Part shown: positions 41,292 through 49,445 of the stretch, in pieces
Layout of the letters: the number at the start of each line of letters is the position of its first letter
Numbering within the stretch: position 1 is the stretch's first letter
Assembly: GCA_964396895.1 (NCBI GenBank)
Contig: CAYNGJ010000009.1
Span: 62,001 to 126,000 of the forward strand
Reading direction: 5' to 3'
Length of the DNA: 64,000 nucleotides
DNA from: UBA2334 sp964396895
GTDB taxonomy: Bacteria; Pseudomonadota; Gammaproteobacteria; Burkholderiales; Burkholderiaceae_C
Position numbers and translations under genes: made by a program
Notes under the pieces: generated by a model
Told to the model about the DNA's origin: nothing
The model's input: the letters and a program-made list of their open reading frames with translations, nothing else
Databases searched by the model: none

Positions 41292-41314
41292 TGCCCATTG
41301 AATATCTCAACTCC

Positions 41315-41344
41315 CTTCAGGCTGGGCGGCGGACTTTCTACAAT
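41315..41344 (+). promoter_or_regulatory. queG: Possible queG promoter
   Basis: TACAAT (41339-41344) matches a -10 box 10 bp before the queG ATG, with a weak -35-like CTTCAG (41315-41320) at 18-bp spacing. It lies just outside the prophage end, so insertion may have left queG expression intact. Confidence 0.4.
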
Positions 41345-41353
41345 GGGTTGGCC

Positions 41354-42496
41354 ATGAACCAACCCTGTGACGAAATTTTGCCGCTGTGCCAAGTGTGGGG
41401 CCAGGCGCTGGGATTTTCCCAAATCGGCGTGACCGGCATTGACCTGGCCAACGCCGAGCCCGGTTTGATGGCTTGGCTGGCCGCTGGGTTCCATGGCAGC
41501 ATGGGCTACATGGCGGCGCATGGCCTCAAACGCGCCCGGCCCGCTGACTTGGTGCCCGGCACGGTCAGCGTCATCACAGCCCGCATGGACTACCTGCCGC
41601 GTGCCTTGGGTGCCGACACCGACTGGCGCAGCCTGGAGTTGGCCCGACCGCAGCAGGCTGTGCAGGGCACGGTTTCCCTCTATGCCCGTGGGCGGGACTA
41701 CCACAAGGTGTTGCGCAGCCGTTTGCAAAAACTGGCAGACCGCCTCGCCGCCCACGTTGGCCCGCTGGGCCACCGCGTGTTCACCGACTCCGCTCCCGTG
41801 CTGGAGGCCGAGCTGGCCACCCGCAGTGGTCAGGGCTGGCGGGGCAAACACACCCTGGTGCTCAACCGGGAGGGTGGCTCACTGTTTTTTCTGGGTGAAA
41901 TTTACGTGGACCTGGCCTTGCCGGCCACCGCTGCGGTCACAGACCACTGCGGCGAGTGCCAGGCTTGCTTGCAGGCCTGCCCCACGCAGGCCATCGTGGC
42001 GCCCTACCGGCTGGATGCGCGGCGCTGCATTTCCTACCTCACCATCGAGCACGACGGTCCCATTGACCCGGCGTTGCGCGTGGCCATTGGCAACCGCATT
42101 TACGGGTGTGACGACTGCCAACTGGTGTGCCCGTGGAACAAGTTTGCCCGCCGCAGCCCCTTGCCCGACTTTGACGAGCGCGCGGGCCTGAACGCGCAGC
42201 CACTGGCCCGGTTGTTGGCCTGGACTGAGTCCGAGTTTTTGCACCGCACCGAAGGCGGCCCAATCCGCCGCATTGGCCACCAACGCTGGTTGCGCAACTG
42301 CGCCCTGGCGGCGGGCAATGCCTTGCACGCGGGTGTGCCCGCGGCCGACGCGCTGGCGCTGCGCCAAGCCTTGCAGCCCTTGCTGGCGCACCCGTCGGCC
42401 ACGGTGCAGGAGCAGGCGGCCTGGTCATTGGCCGACGCTGACCCCGGGTTGGGCGCTGCCGCCCCGCACCACGCGCTGACGGGTTTGGGTGGATGA
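41354..42496 (+). CDS. queG: Epoxyqueuosine reductase, 380 aa
   Basis: Reduces epoxyqueuosine to queuosine in tRNA, using cobalamin and two 4Fe-4S clusters. Cluster cysteines: C199, C202, C205 and C209 (CGECQACLQACP); C252, C255, C259 (GCDDCQLVCPWN) and C225. TDSAP (about 144-148) holds the catalytic Asp of the family. The C-terminus has HEAT-like helices. The ATG 41354 is chosen (MNQPCDEILPLCQVWGQALG); the upstream TTG frame lies in the phage end. It overlaps nothing and is followed by a permease gene 7 bp later. Confidence 0.95.
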   Translation: MNQPCDEILPLCQVWGQALGFSQIGVTGIDLANAEPGLMAWLAAGFHGSMGYMAAHGLKRARPADLVPGTVSVITARMDYLPRALGADTDWRSLELARPQQAVQGTVSLYARGRDYHKVLRSRLQKLADRLAAHVGPLGHRVFTDSAPVLEAELATRSGQGWRGKHTLVLNREGGSLFFLGEIYVDLALPATAAVTDHCGECQACLQACPTQAIVAPYRLDARRCISYLTIEHDGPIDPALRVAIGNRIYGCDDCQLVCPWNKFARRSPLPDFDERAGLNAQPLARLLAWTESEFLHRTEGGPIRRIGHQRWLRNCALAAGNALHAGVPAADALALRQALQPLLAHPSATVQEQAAWSLADADPGLGAAAPHHALTGLGG

Positions 42497-42503
42497 TGTG
42501 GCC

Positions 42504-43280
42504 ATGAACGGGGTGTCTCCATTTGTTTCTGCCGTGCGCGCCCAGTGCGCCCGGGGCTGGCAGGTGCTGCAAGCCCTGCTGGTGTTGCTGGTGCTGGCCG
42601 TCACGCCCGCCAGCCATGCACCGGCCCGGCGCGAGGTCATGGCCCAGCAGCTGATGCGGGCCACCTGGCCACACTGCCTGTGGTTCACGCTGCTGGCCAC
42701 TTTGCTGGGCGTGGTGCTCATCCGCATCGTGGTGGTCACCGCGCAAAGCTACGGCCTGTCGCAGTACGCGCTGGAAATGGTGGTGCGTGTGCTGGTGCTG
42801 GAGCTGCTGCCCCTGCTGGCCGCGCTGTTCGTGGCCTTGCGCTGGAGCTTGCCCACCGCCGCCGAGCTGGCCCGCCAATCGGTGCCCAGGGCGGACGATG
42901 GCGGGGCCGACTGGCTGGCCAACGTGGCGCTGCCCCGCGCGCTGGCGGGTGTGTTCGCGGTGTGGTTGCTGGTGGCCATCAGCTGCGTGCTGGGGCTGGT
43001 GCTGGCCTACGTGCTGGTGTATGGCCTCACCCCGTGGGGGCTGGACGCCTACACCCACATGGTGGGGCGGGTGTTCAGCCCGGTGGTGACGCTGATCTTC
43101 ACGCTCAAAACCCTGGCCTTCAGCGTGGCGGTGGGCGTGGTGCCGCTGGCCAGCCTGGTGCCGCAGGTGGGCCTGTCCAGCGCCACTGACCGCCGTGGCA
43201 TGGAGGTGCAAGGCCTGGTGCGCATGACCGGGGTGCTGCTGGCGGTGGAACTGATTTCGCTGGTGGGCAACTATTATTGA
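42504..43280 (+). CDS. MlaE/YrbE family ABC permease, 258 aa
   Basis: A membrane protein of the MlaE type with about five to six helices (ALLVLLVLAVTP, LWFTLLATLLGVVLIRIVVV, LVLELLPLLAALFVAL, and others) and the FSPVVTLIFTLKTLAFSVAV/PLASLV conserved region. It should form the membrane channel for lipid transport between the membranes. Start ATG 42504; an earlier GTG at 42489 overlaps queG. No partner ATPase gene is adjacent, unlike canonical mla operons. Its MlaD-like partner follows 19 bp later. Confidence 0.85.
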   Translation: MNGVSPFVSAVRAQCARGWQVLQALLVLLVLAVTPASHAPARREVMAQQLMRATWPHCLWFTLLATLLGVVLIRIVVVTAQSYGLSQYALEMVVRVLVLELLPLLAALFVALRWSLPTAAELARQSVPRADDGGADWLANVALPRALAGVFAVWLLVAISCVLGLVLAYVLVYGLTPWGLDAYTHMVGRVFSPVVTLIFTLKTLAFSVAVGVVPLASLVPQVGLSSATDRRGMEVQGLVRMTGVLLAVELISLVGNYY

Positions 43281-43299
43281 ACGCTGCCCGAACCTGCCC

Positions 43300-44316
43300 A
43301 TGAACCCCTCAGACCCCACCGCCGTTTCCCTGCCCACCCCGGCCAGCTTGCAGCGGCGCGCCCGCGCCATGCTGTGGCTGTTGGTGGCCTTGCTGCTGAC
43401 CTCGGCGCTGTATGTGCTGTACGCGCGTGGTGTGTTCGAGCCCAAACAGCGCCTGGTGCTGCTGGCCGACGATGCCGAGGGCGCCAGCGTGGGCATGGAC
43501 CTGACTTTTGCGGGTTTTCCCATTGGGCGGGTGGAGCGCATTGACCTGGGGGACGACGGCGTGGCCCGGATGCTGGTGGCCGTGCCCAAAAAAAATGCCC
43601 GCTGGCTGCGCACCAGCAGCGTGGTGACCATGGAGCGCAGCCTGGTGGGCAGCACCCGTTTGCGGGCCTACAGCGGCATTTTGAGCGACCCGCCGCTGCC
43701 CGACGGTGCCCAGGTGACGGTGCTCAAGGGTGACGCCATGGCCGACATCCCCCGGTTGGTGACCTCGGTGCGCGACCTGTTGGACAACCTCAATGGCCTC
43801 ACCGCCCCGCAGTCGGCGCTGGCCCAGAGCCTGGGCCACGTGGCGGCCACCACCGACAAACTGCGCGGCCCGCAAGGGGCGCTGGGCGTGCTCATGGGCA
43901 ACGAGGCCGATGCCCGGCGTGTGCTGACCACGCTGGAGCGCACCCAGACGCTGCTGGCGCGTTTGGACGGCGTCGCCCTGCGCACCGACGGCCTGCTGGC
44001 CCGTGCCGACGAGCGGGTGTTCGGCGAGCAGGGCTTGGGCCGCGACGCCCAGCAGCTGGCCCGCCAGGCGCAGGCGCTTTTGGCCGATCTACAGTCCACG
44101 GTGCACAGCGTGCAGACCAGCCTGAAAAAAGTGGATGCGGTGCTGGCAGACGGCCAGGTGATCGCTGCCAACACCAAGGCCGCCAGCGTGGACCTGGTGG
44201 CCCTGCGTGCCGAGGTGGAGGCCAGCTTGCGCCAATTGCAGTCCATGGTGAGCGACATCCAGCGCAAATGGCCGTTTGGACCGTCCGGTGCCGACACCGA
44301 GGTGAAACTGCCATGA
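43300..44316 (+). CDS. MCE/MlaD-type periplasmic lipid-binding protein, 338 aa
   Basis: A single N-terminal membrane helix (MLWLLVALLLTSALYVLYAR, about residues 24-43) is followed by one MCE domain (about 48-140: LTFAGFPIGRVERIDLGDDG) and a long coiled-coil tail (about 190-320). Works with the permease gene upstream to ferry phospholipids. The following lipoprotein gene is coupled by a 4-bp overlap. The family is usually found with an ATPase. Confidence 0.88.
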   Translation: MNPSDPTAVSLPTPASLQRRARAMLWLLVALLLTSALYVLYARGVFEPKQRLVLLADDAEGASVGMDLTFAGFPIGRVERIDLGDDGVARMLVAVPKKNARWLRTSSVVTMERSLVGSTRLRAYSGILSDPPLPDGAQVTVLKGDAMADIPRLVTSVRDLLDNLNGLTAPQSALAQSLGHVAATTDKLRGPQGALGVLMGNEADARRVLTTLERTQTLLARLDGVALRTDGLLARADERVFGEQGLGRDAQQLARQAQALLADLQSTVHSVQTSLKKVDAVLADGQVIAANTKAASVDLVALRAEVEASLRQLQSMVSDIQRKWPFGPSGADTEVKLP

Positions 44317-45044
44317 AACACCGTTGGACCACCTTGTGGGCCTTGGCCCTGCCCCTGTGGTTGGTGGGGTGCAGCAGTGCCCCTCCCGTGGCCGAGTGGC
44401 GGGTGCACACCCACAGCGCCAGCGAGCGCGCCACCGAGGCCTACCTGAGCGGCCACACCCGCGTGGCCGACAGCGACTGGGCGCGGGCGGTGCACCAGGC
44501 CGCCCGCTCTGCGCTGCCCGAGCAGGTGGCCAGGGTGCGTTTGCGCCAATGCGCGGCCCAGGTGGCCAGCCTGGTGTTCACCCCCTGCCCAGGTTTGGGT
44601 CTTTTGCAGTCCGACATGGGGCCTGAGCTGCAGGCCTACCAGCACTACCTGAGCACCCCCTGGCAGCCGGGTGATGTGGCGCTGCAGCCGCTGCTGCCAC
44701 CCAGCCAGTTGCCTGCGGTGCGGCTGCTGGGCGCAGGGGCCGCTGGCACACCCGAGGCACAGGCGGCGGCCGCAGCGGCACAGCTCAGCGCCTTGCAGGG
44801 TATGGCTGACCCGTTGTCGCGCTTGGTGGGGGCGGCGGTGCTGCTGCGTGCCGGTCAGCTCAGCCCGCCGACGGCGGCCCTGGCGGTGGAAACGGCCTCG
44901 GCCCAGGGCTGGGTGCGCCCGCTGCTGGCCTGGTTGGGCGTGCAGGCCCAGTGGGCAGAGCTGGCGGGTGACCTTGACACGGCCCGGCGTGCCCGCCGCC
45001 GCATGGACCTGTTGGCGCCCGCACCGTCTGACGCCCCCCGTTGA
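44313..45044 (+). CDS. Lipoprotein linked to the MCE system, 243 aa
   Basis: The ATG 44313 overlaps the MCE stop. Signal peptide with lipobox (LWALALPLWLVGC, Cys at about 20) makes it an outer-membrane or inner-membrane lipoprotein. The mature part is Ala/Leu/Gln-rich, mostly helical, with two internal cysteines. No named domain recognised; ABC-type auxiliary lipoproteins sometimes occur beside MCE genes. Role in lipid transport is inferred from linkage. Confidence 0.75.
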   Translation: MKHRWTTLWALALPLWLVGCSSAPPVAEWRVHTHSASERATEAYLSGHTRVADSDWARAVHQAARSALPEQVARVRLRQCAAQVASLVFTPCPGLGLLQSDMGPELQAYQHYLSTPWQPGDVALQPLLPPSQLPAVRLLGAGAAGTPEAQAAAAAAQLSALQGMADPLSRLVGAAVLLRAGQLSPPTAALAVETASAQGWVRPLLAWLGVQAQWAELAGDLDTARRARRRMDLLAPAPSDAPR

Positions 45045-45051
45045 GCGCCAC

Positions 45052-45975
45052 TCAAAGCCCGCGCAACACCCCCAGCGCAAACGGCAGGCTCACCATGCCC
45101 AGCAGGGTGGACAGCGTGACCAGACCCGCCACATAGGCACCGTTGTAGCCCATGCGTGCGGCCAGCACGTAGCAACTGGAGGCGGTGGGCAGGGCAGAGA
45201 ACATCAGCAGCACACCGGTTTGCTCCGCATTCAGCCCAAAGGCCTTGGCCAAGCCCCAGGCCACCAGGGGCATGAGCAGGTGCTTGATGCCCAGCACCGC
45301 CACCCCCAGCCCTTTGGCCGCCCGCAATGACCCCAGCTGCATGCCCGCGCCAGCGGCCATCAGCCCCAACGCCAATGACGCGCCGCCGATGCGGGACACC
45401 GTGGGCGACAGCCAGGGGGGAATCTGGAAGCCCGCCAAGTTGGCCACCAAGCCACTGAGCGTGGCCAGGATGAGCGGGTTGCGCACCAACTCCCGCCACA
45501 GGCTGGCGTTGCCTTGCCCTCGGTTGTGCCGAAACATGGGCCAGACCGCCCCAATGTTGAACACCGGCACACACAGGCCAATCAGCACGGCCACCAGCAG
45601 CAAGCCCTGGGGGCCGGCCACCTTGTCGGCCAGCGCCAGCGCAATGAAGGAGTTGAAGCGAAAGCCCACCTGTGCCGTGGCCGCGTGCAGGCGCAGGTCA
45701 ATGCGGCCCCGCAGGCCCGGCCACCACGGCAGCGAATAACTCAGGCCAATGCCCAGCGCCGCCAGCGACAGCCCTGCACCCACCAGCGACGATGCCAACC
45801 CCAGGTCCAGCGGGTTGCGCACGATGGACTGGAACAGCAGTACCGGAAACAGGAAGTAGTACACCAGGCTCTCCAGCGGCTCCCACACCTTGCGGTTGAG
45901 GGCCGTGTAGCGGCACAGCAGGTAGCCGCACAGGATGAGCGAAAAGTCGGGGAAAAGGAGTTGGGCGAAGTTCAC
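45052..45975 (-). CDS. AEC family (auxin efflux carrier-like) transporter, 307 aa
   Basis: Ten membrane helices; N-terminal LLFPDFSLILCGYLLCRY and the C-terminal half PTVSRIGGASLALGLMAAGA with GYNGAYVAGLVTLSTLLGM fit the AEC transporter family, which moves small organic acids or auxin-like molecules in bacteria. GTG 45975 is preferred (VNFAQLLFPDF) because the frame further upstream is Cys/Arg-rich and unstructured. It converges on the lipoprotein gene. Substrate unknown. Confidence 0.85.
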   Translation of the reverse strand: MNFAQLLFPDFSLILCGYLLCRYTALNRKVWEPLESLVYYFLFPVLLFQSIVRNPLDLGLASSLVGAGLSLAALGIGLSYSLPWWPGLRGRIDLRLHAATAQVGFRFNSFIALALADKVAGPQGLLLVAVLIGLCVPVFNIGAVWPMFRHNRGQGNASLWRELVRNPLILATLSGLVANLAGFQIPPWLSPTVSRIGGASLALGLMAAGAGMQLGSLRAAKGLGVAVLGIKHLLMPLVAWGLAKAFGLNAEQTGVLLMFSALPTASSCYVLAARMGYNGAYVAGLVTLSTLLGMVSLPFALGVLRGL

Positions 45976-46127
45976 AGGACGGGAGCATAAAGCGGCCCCT
46001 CGGTCAAGCCGACATTCATGGCCCAATGACCTGGGTGTGCAGAAGACAGAGGCCGCGCCAACAAGGCTGCCTGGGGTCAGGTTTGGCGCTTAAGATCAAA
46101 ACGTCATACCCTTCCAGCACCTGAGTT

Positions 46128-47273
46128 GTGTCCCACCTCGTCGATTCCCGTACCGTGATTTTCATGGCCTCACTGTTGGGTGGCCTGATGGCCTTGGTGC
46201 TGACCCTGCTGGCCCGCAACGCCCATGACGTCGTGCCCGGGTTGCCGCAATGGGCACGGGCCACTTGGCTGGTCTTTGTGTCGTCCATCCTGTTTGCGCT
46301 GCGCGACTTTTTGCCGGTGGCGGTGAGCGTCACGCTGGCCAACGCCCTGTTGATGGGTGCCTTGTTGCTGTACCTGCAAGGCTCCAGCCTTCATTTTTTT
46401 GTGCCCATGCGTTGGACGGGGTGGCTGGTGTGGTGTGGTCTGTGCATGGTGGGCTTGAGCTGGTTCGCGCATGTGGAGCCCAGTTTTCGCTGGCGCATGG
46501 CATTTGCCTTGCCCGCCATGGGCGCTGTCATGGGAGCCCACGCCTGGCTGCTGTTCCGTCAGCCGGGCCGCAGCCTGGGGCGGCGTTTCACGGTGCTGGC
46601 ACTCAGTGCCATGACCCTGGTGTTTGCGCTGAGGTGGGTGCACGCCATCGTGTGGGCGCAGGACAACGGTCACCTGTTTGCAGTGGAATACGTGCAGTCG
46701 GCCTACATGTCGTCGTACACCATCTTGCTGTTGCTCATCACGGTTGGGTTGGTGCTGTTGGCGTCTGAGCGCATGCGCGAGGCCTTCGAGTTCCAGGCCA
46801 CCCACGACACCCTGACCGGCGCATTCAACCGACGTGCGGTGCTGGACCAACTGACGCAAGAGCTGGCCCGCAGCCAACGTTACCATGGGGTTTTTTCGGT
46901 GCTGATGCTGGACTTGGACCACTTCAAACACGTGAACGACCGCTACGGTCACCAGGTGGGTGACGAGGTGTTGAAGCTGTTTGTCCAGCGCATTGGCAAA
47001 ATTCTGCGCCCCAACGACACCCTGGGGCGTCTGGGGGGTGAAGAGTTCCTGGTGCTGTTGCCCGAGACCAGTCCCGCCGCTGCGCAGGCCACGGCCGAGC
47101 GCATTCTGCTGGCCGTGGCCCAGGAGAGCGAGACCTTGCCCGCCTGCACCGCCAGCATTGGCGTCGCGTCCTGGTTGCCGCAAGACCGCACGGTGGATGA
47201 CATCGTGGCCCGCGCCGACCGTGCCATGTACACCGCCAAAGGCAATGGCCGAAACCGGGTGGAGGTTGCCTGA
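46128..47273 (+). CDS. Membrane-bound diguanylate cyclase, 381 aa
   Basis: About six membrane helices occupy residues 8-212, followed by a GGDEF domain with an active GGEEF signature (303-307) and the inhibitory I-site RPND (294-297, five residues before GGEEF). Makes cyclic di-GMP and should be feedback inhibited. The GTG 46128 is the upstream start; an ATG at 46164 would shorten it by 12 residues. No partner domain (PAS, EAL) is present, and the signal sensed by the membrane part is unknown. Confidence 0.9.
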   Translation: MSHLVDSRTVIFMASLLGGLMALVLTLLARNAHDVVPGLPQWARATWLVFVSSILFALRDFLPVAVSVTLANALLMGALLLYLQGSSLHFFVPMRWTGWLVWCGLCMVGLSWFAHVEPSFRWRMAFALPAMGAVMGAHAWLLFRQPGRSLGRRFTVLALSAMTLVFALRWVHAIVWAQDNGHLFAVEYVQSAYMSSYTILLLLITVGLVLLASERMREAFEFQATHDTLTGAFNRRAVLDQLTQELARSQRYHGVFSVLMLDLDHFKHVNDRYGHQVGDEVLKLFVQRIGKILRPNDTLGRLGGEEFLVLLPETSPAAAQATAERILLAVAQESETLPACTASIGVASWLPQDRTVDDIVARADRAMYTAKGNGRNRVEVA

Positions 47274-47382
47274 TGGGACGGGCACGGCTCGGTTGACAAC
47301 GCCTCTGCCCTTGAGGACGTACGGGTATCTGACTATGTCGGGCAGGCCCATGGGTCGTTAACATGACCGCACGTTGGCCTGG

Positions 47383-47398
47383 CATGACACGTGTCATG
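47383..47398. promoter_or_regulatory. 16-bp perfect palindrome upstream of the Bug gene
   Basis: CATGACAC-GTGTCATG is a perfect 16-bp palindrome, 30 bp before the Bug start codon. It is likely an operator for a dimeric regulator. It lies inside the 155-bp gap after the cyclase gene. Confidence 0.65.
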
Positions 47399-47428
47399 GT
47401 CCTGTTCACCCCTACAAGGAGTTTGCTC

Positions 47429-48406
47429 ATGGTTTCCCGTCGTCATGTTTTTGCCCTGGGTTTGGTGGCCGCCTCGTTGGGCGCTGCCGGGGGGGCCTGG
47501 GCACAGGCCTACCCCAACAAGCCCGTGAAGTTGCAAGTGCCGTTTGCACCCGGTGGCACCACGGACATCGTGGCCCGCGTCATTGCCGACCCGTTGGGGC
47601 GCATCCTGGGCCAGTCGGTGGTGGTCGAAAACAAGGCTGGTGGTGGCGGTGTGGTGGGGGCGTTGGACACGTCGCGCGCCACGCCCGACGGGTATTCGCT
47701 GGGCATGGCCACGGTGTCCACCACGGCGGCCAACCCAGCCATCAATCCGCGCATTCCGTACAACCCCATCACCGATTTCACGCCGGTCATCAACATCGCG
47801 GCCACGCCCAACCTGATTGCGGTGCACCCCAGCTTTCCCGCCAAAGACTACAAGAGCTTCATTGCCGAGCTGAAGAAGTCGCCGGGCAAACACTCATATG
47901 CGTCGTCGGGCACGGGGGGCATTGGTCACCTGCAAACCGAGCTGTTCAAGAGCTTGGCGGGTGTGTTCATCACCCACATTCCTTACCGGGGGGCAGGTCC
48001 GGCGCTGAACGACACGGTGGGTGGCCAGGTGCCCATCATTTTTGACAACATTCCCTCGGCGCTGCCCTTCATTCAGTCGGGCAAGCTGATCCCGATTGTG
48101 GTGGCCGCACCCGAGCGTCTGGCGGTGTTGCCCAACGTGCCCACCTTCAAAGAGGTGGGGTTGGAGCCCGTCAACCGCATGGCTTACTACGGCATCCTGG
48201 GCCCCAAAGGCATGCCCAAGGACGTGGTGGACAAAATCAATGCCGCCGTCAAGCAGGCACTGTCTGACCCCGCCGTGAAAAAGCGGATTGAAGACACCGG
48301 CTCCATCGTGCTGGGCAACAGCCCGGAAGAGTTCGCCGCGCAAATGAAGGCTGAGCTGGAGGTTTACAAAGGTGTGGTGGCCAAACAGGGCCTGACCCTG
48401 AACTGA
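47429..48406 (+). CDS. Bug/TctC-type periplasmic solute-binding protein, 325 aa
   Basis: Strong AAGGAG site 8 bp before ATG 47429; signal peptide (RRHVFALGLVAASLGAAGGA, cleaved at AWA/Q). The Bug family pattern (YPNKPVKLQVPFAPGGTTDI, GHLQTELFKSLAGVFITHIP YRGAGP, DNIPSALPFIQSGKLIPI) is complete. Binds an organic (often di/tricarboxylic) acid; no membrane partners (TctA/TctB) are nearby, so it is an orphan. Its stop overlaps the xerD start (TGATG 48404-48408). Confidence 0.92.
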   Translation: MVSRRHVFALGLVAASLGAAGGAWAQAYPNKPVKLQVPFAPGGTTDIVARVIADPLGRILGQSVVVENKAGGGGVVGALDTSRATPDGYSLGMATVSTTAANPAINPRIPYNPITDFTPVINIAATPNLIAVHPSFPAKDYKSFIAELKKSPGKHSYASSGTGGIGHLQTELFKSLAGVFITHIPYRGAGPALNDTVGGQVPIIFDNIPSALPFIQSGKLIPIVVAAPERLAVLPNVPTFKEVGLEPVNRMAYYGILGPKGMPKDVVDKINAAVKQALSDPAVKKRIEDTGSIVLGNSPEEFAAQMKAELEVYKGVVAKQGLTLN

Positions 48407-49386
48407 TGCCTGGCCGGGTCCGGGGTACCTCGGCGGCGGCTCAGGCCAGGGCTGCCCTGGCCCAATGGGTGGCCACGCTGCCCCCCGTACCGGCCACCAG
48501 CCAAGGGGCCATTGACCAGTTTGTGGATGCCCTCTGGCTCGAAGCTGGGCTGGCCCGCCTGACCCTGGAGGCCTACCGCAGCGATTTGACGCTGTACGCC
48601 CGCTGGCTGGCCAGCGCCCATCCCGGCGTGGCGCTGGACCAGACGGGCGAAGCACACCTGTCGGCCTACTTTGTACTGCGTCACCTGCAAACGGTGGCCA
48701 CCACGGCCAACCGGCGGCTCACGGTGTTCAAACGCTACTTTCGGTGGGCGTTGCGCGAAGGGCGCATCAGTGCCGACCCCACGCTGCGGCTGCTGTCGGC
48801 CAAGCAACCCCTGCGCGTGCCCCAGGCCCTGACCGAACACCAGGTGGGCGCTCTGTTGGTCTCACCCGACCTCGGCACACCCCTGGGCCTGCGCGACCGC
48901 GCCATGCTGGAGCTGATGTACGCCAGCGGCCTGCGCGTGAGCGAGCTGGTGGGGCTGAAGGTGTTCCAGGTCAGTCTGGCAGACCACGTGCTGCGCACCT
49001 TTGGCAAGGGCAGCAAAGAACGTCTGGTGCCCTTTGGCCTGGAAGCGGCCGATTGGCTGCAGCGCTACCTGTTGGCCGCGCGGCCCGCCATTTTGGGCGG
49101 GCAGCAGACGGAAGACCTGTTTGTCACGGCCCGTGGCCAGGGCATGACACGCATGGCGTTCTGGATGATCGTGAAAAAGCACGCCCAGGCGGCGGGCATT
49201 GTCAGCGCGCTGTCCCCGCACACCTTGCGCCATGCGTTTGCCACCCATTTGCTCAACCACGGGGCCGACCTGCGGGCCGTGCAATTGCTGCTGGGCCACG
49301 CCGACATTTCCACCACCACCATCTATACCCATGTGGCCAGGGAGCGGCTGAAAACCCTGCACGCCCAGCACCACCCCAGGGGATGA
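48406..49386 (+). CDS. xerD: Tyrosine recombinase XerD, 326 aa
   Basis: Catalytic residues R177 (SGLRVSE), K201 (FGKGSKER), H272 and R275 (HTLRHAFATH), H298 (LLGHADIS) and Y307 (TTIYTHV) are all present. The family's N-terminal SAM-like core-binding domain spans about 35-120. It resolves chromosome dimers at dif with XerC. The start chosen (48406) gives about 30 residues more than typical XerD; a later start is possible but no obvious one exists. It is translationally coupled to the Bug gene. Confidence 0.92.
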   Translation: MPGRVRGTSAAAQARAALAQWVATLPPVPATSQGAIDQFVDALWLEAGLARLTLEAYRSDLTLYARWLASAHPGVALDQTGEAHLSAYFVLRHLQTVATTANRRLTVFKRYFRWALREGRISADPTLRLLSAKQPLRVPQALTEHQVGALLVSPDLGTPLGLRDRAMLELMYASGLRVSELVGLKVFQVSLADHVLRTFGKGSKERLVPFGLEAADWLQRYLLAARPAILGGQQTEDLFVTARGQGMTRMAFWMIVKKHAQAAGIVSALSPHTLRHAFATHLLNHGADLRAVQLLLGHADISTTTIYTHVARERLKTLHAQHHPRG

Positions 49387-49445
49387 ATTTTTTCATAGCT
49401 TAAAACCCAATGAGGTGAAGCGCTGGATGCCAAATAGGCTCTAAA

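Larger units (their letters stand above)
1..41297. mobile_element. Mu-like transposable prophage, B3/D3112 type
   Basis: A complete Mu-like prophage: transposase A and ATPase B, Mor and GemA homologues, Mu-type gp27-gp30/gpG packaging and head genes, and a siphovirus-type tail with tube and long tape measure. The ends are fixed by a 15-bp sequence at 1-15 that recurs inverted at 41277-41291 with one mismatch. If the ends are the usual 5'-TG...CA, the right end is the CA at 41296-41297 and the left end lies about 6 bp outside the window. Host DNA (queG) begins directly to the right. All expected modules are present and no structural gene is visibly broken, so it may be functional; that is inference. 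Confidence 0.93.
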
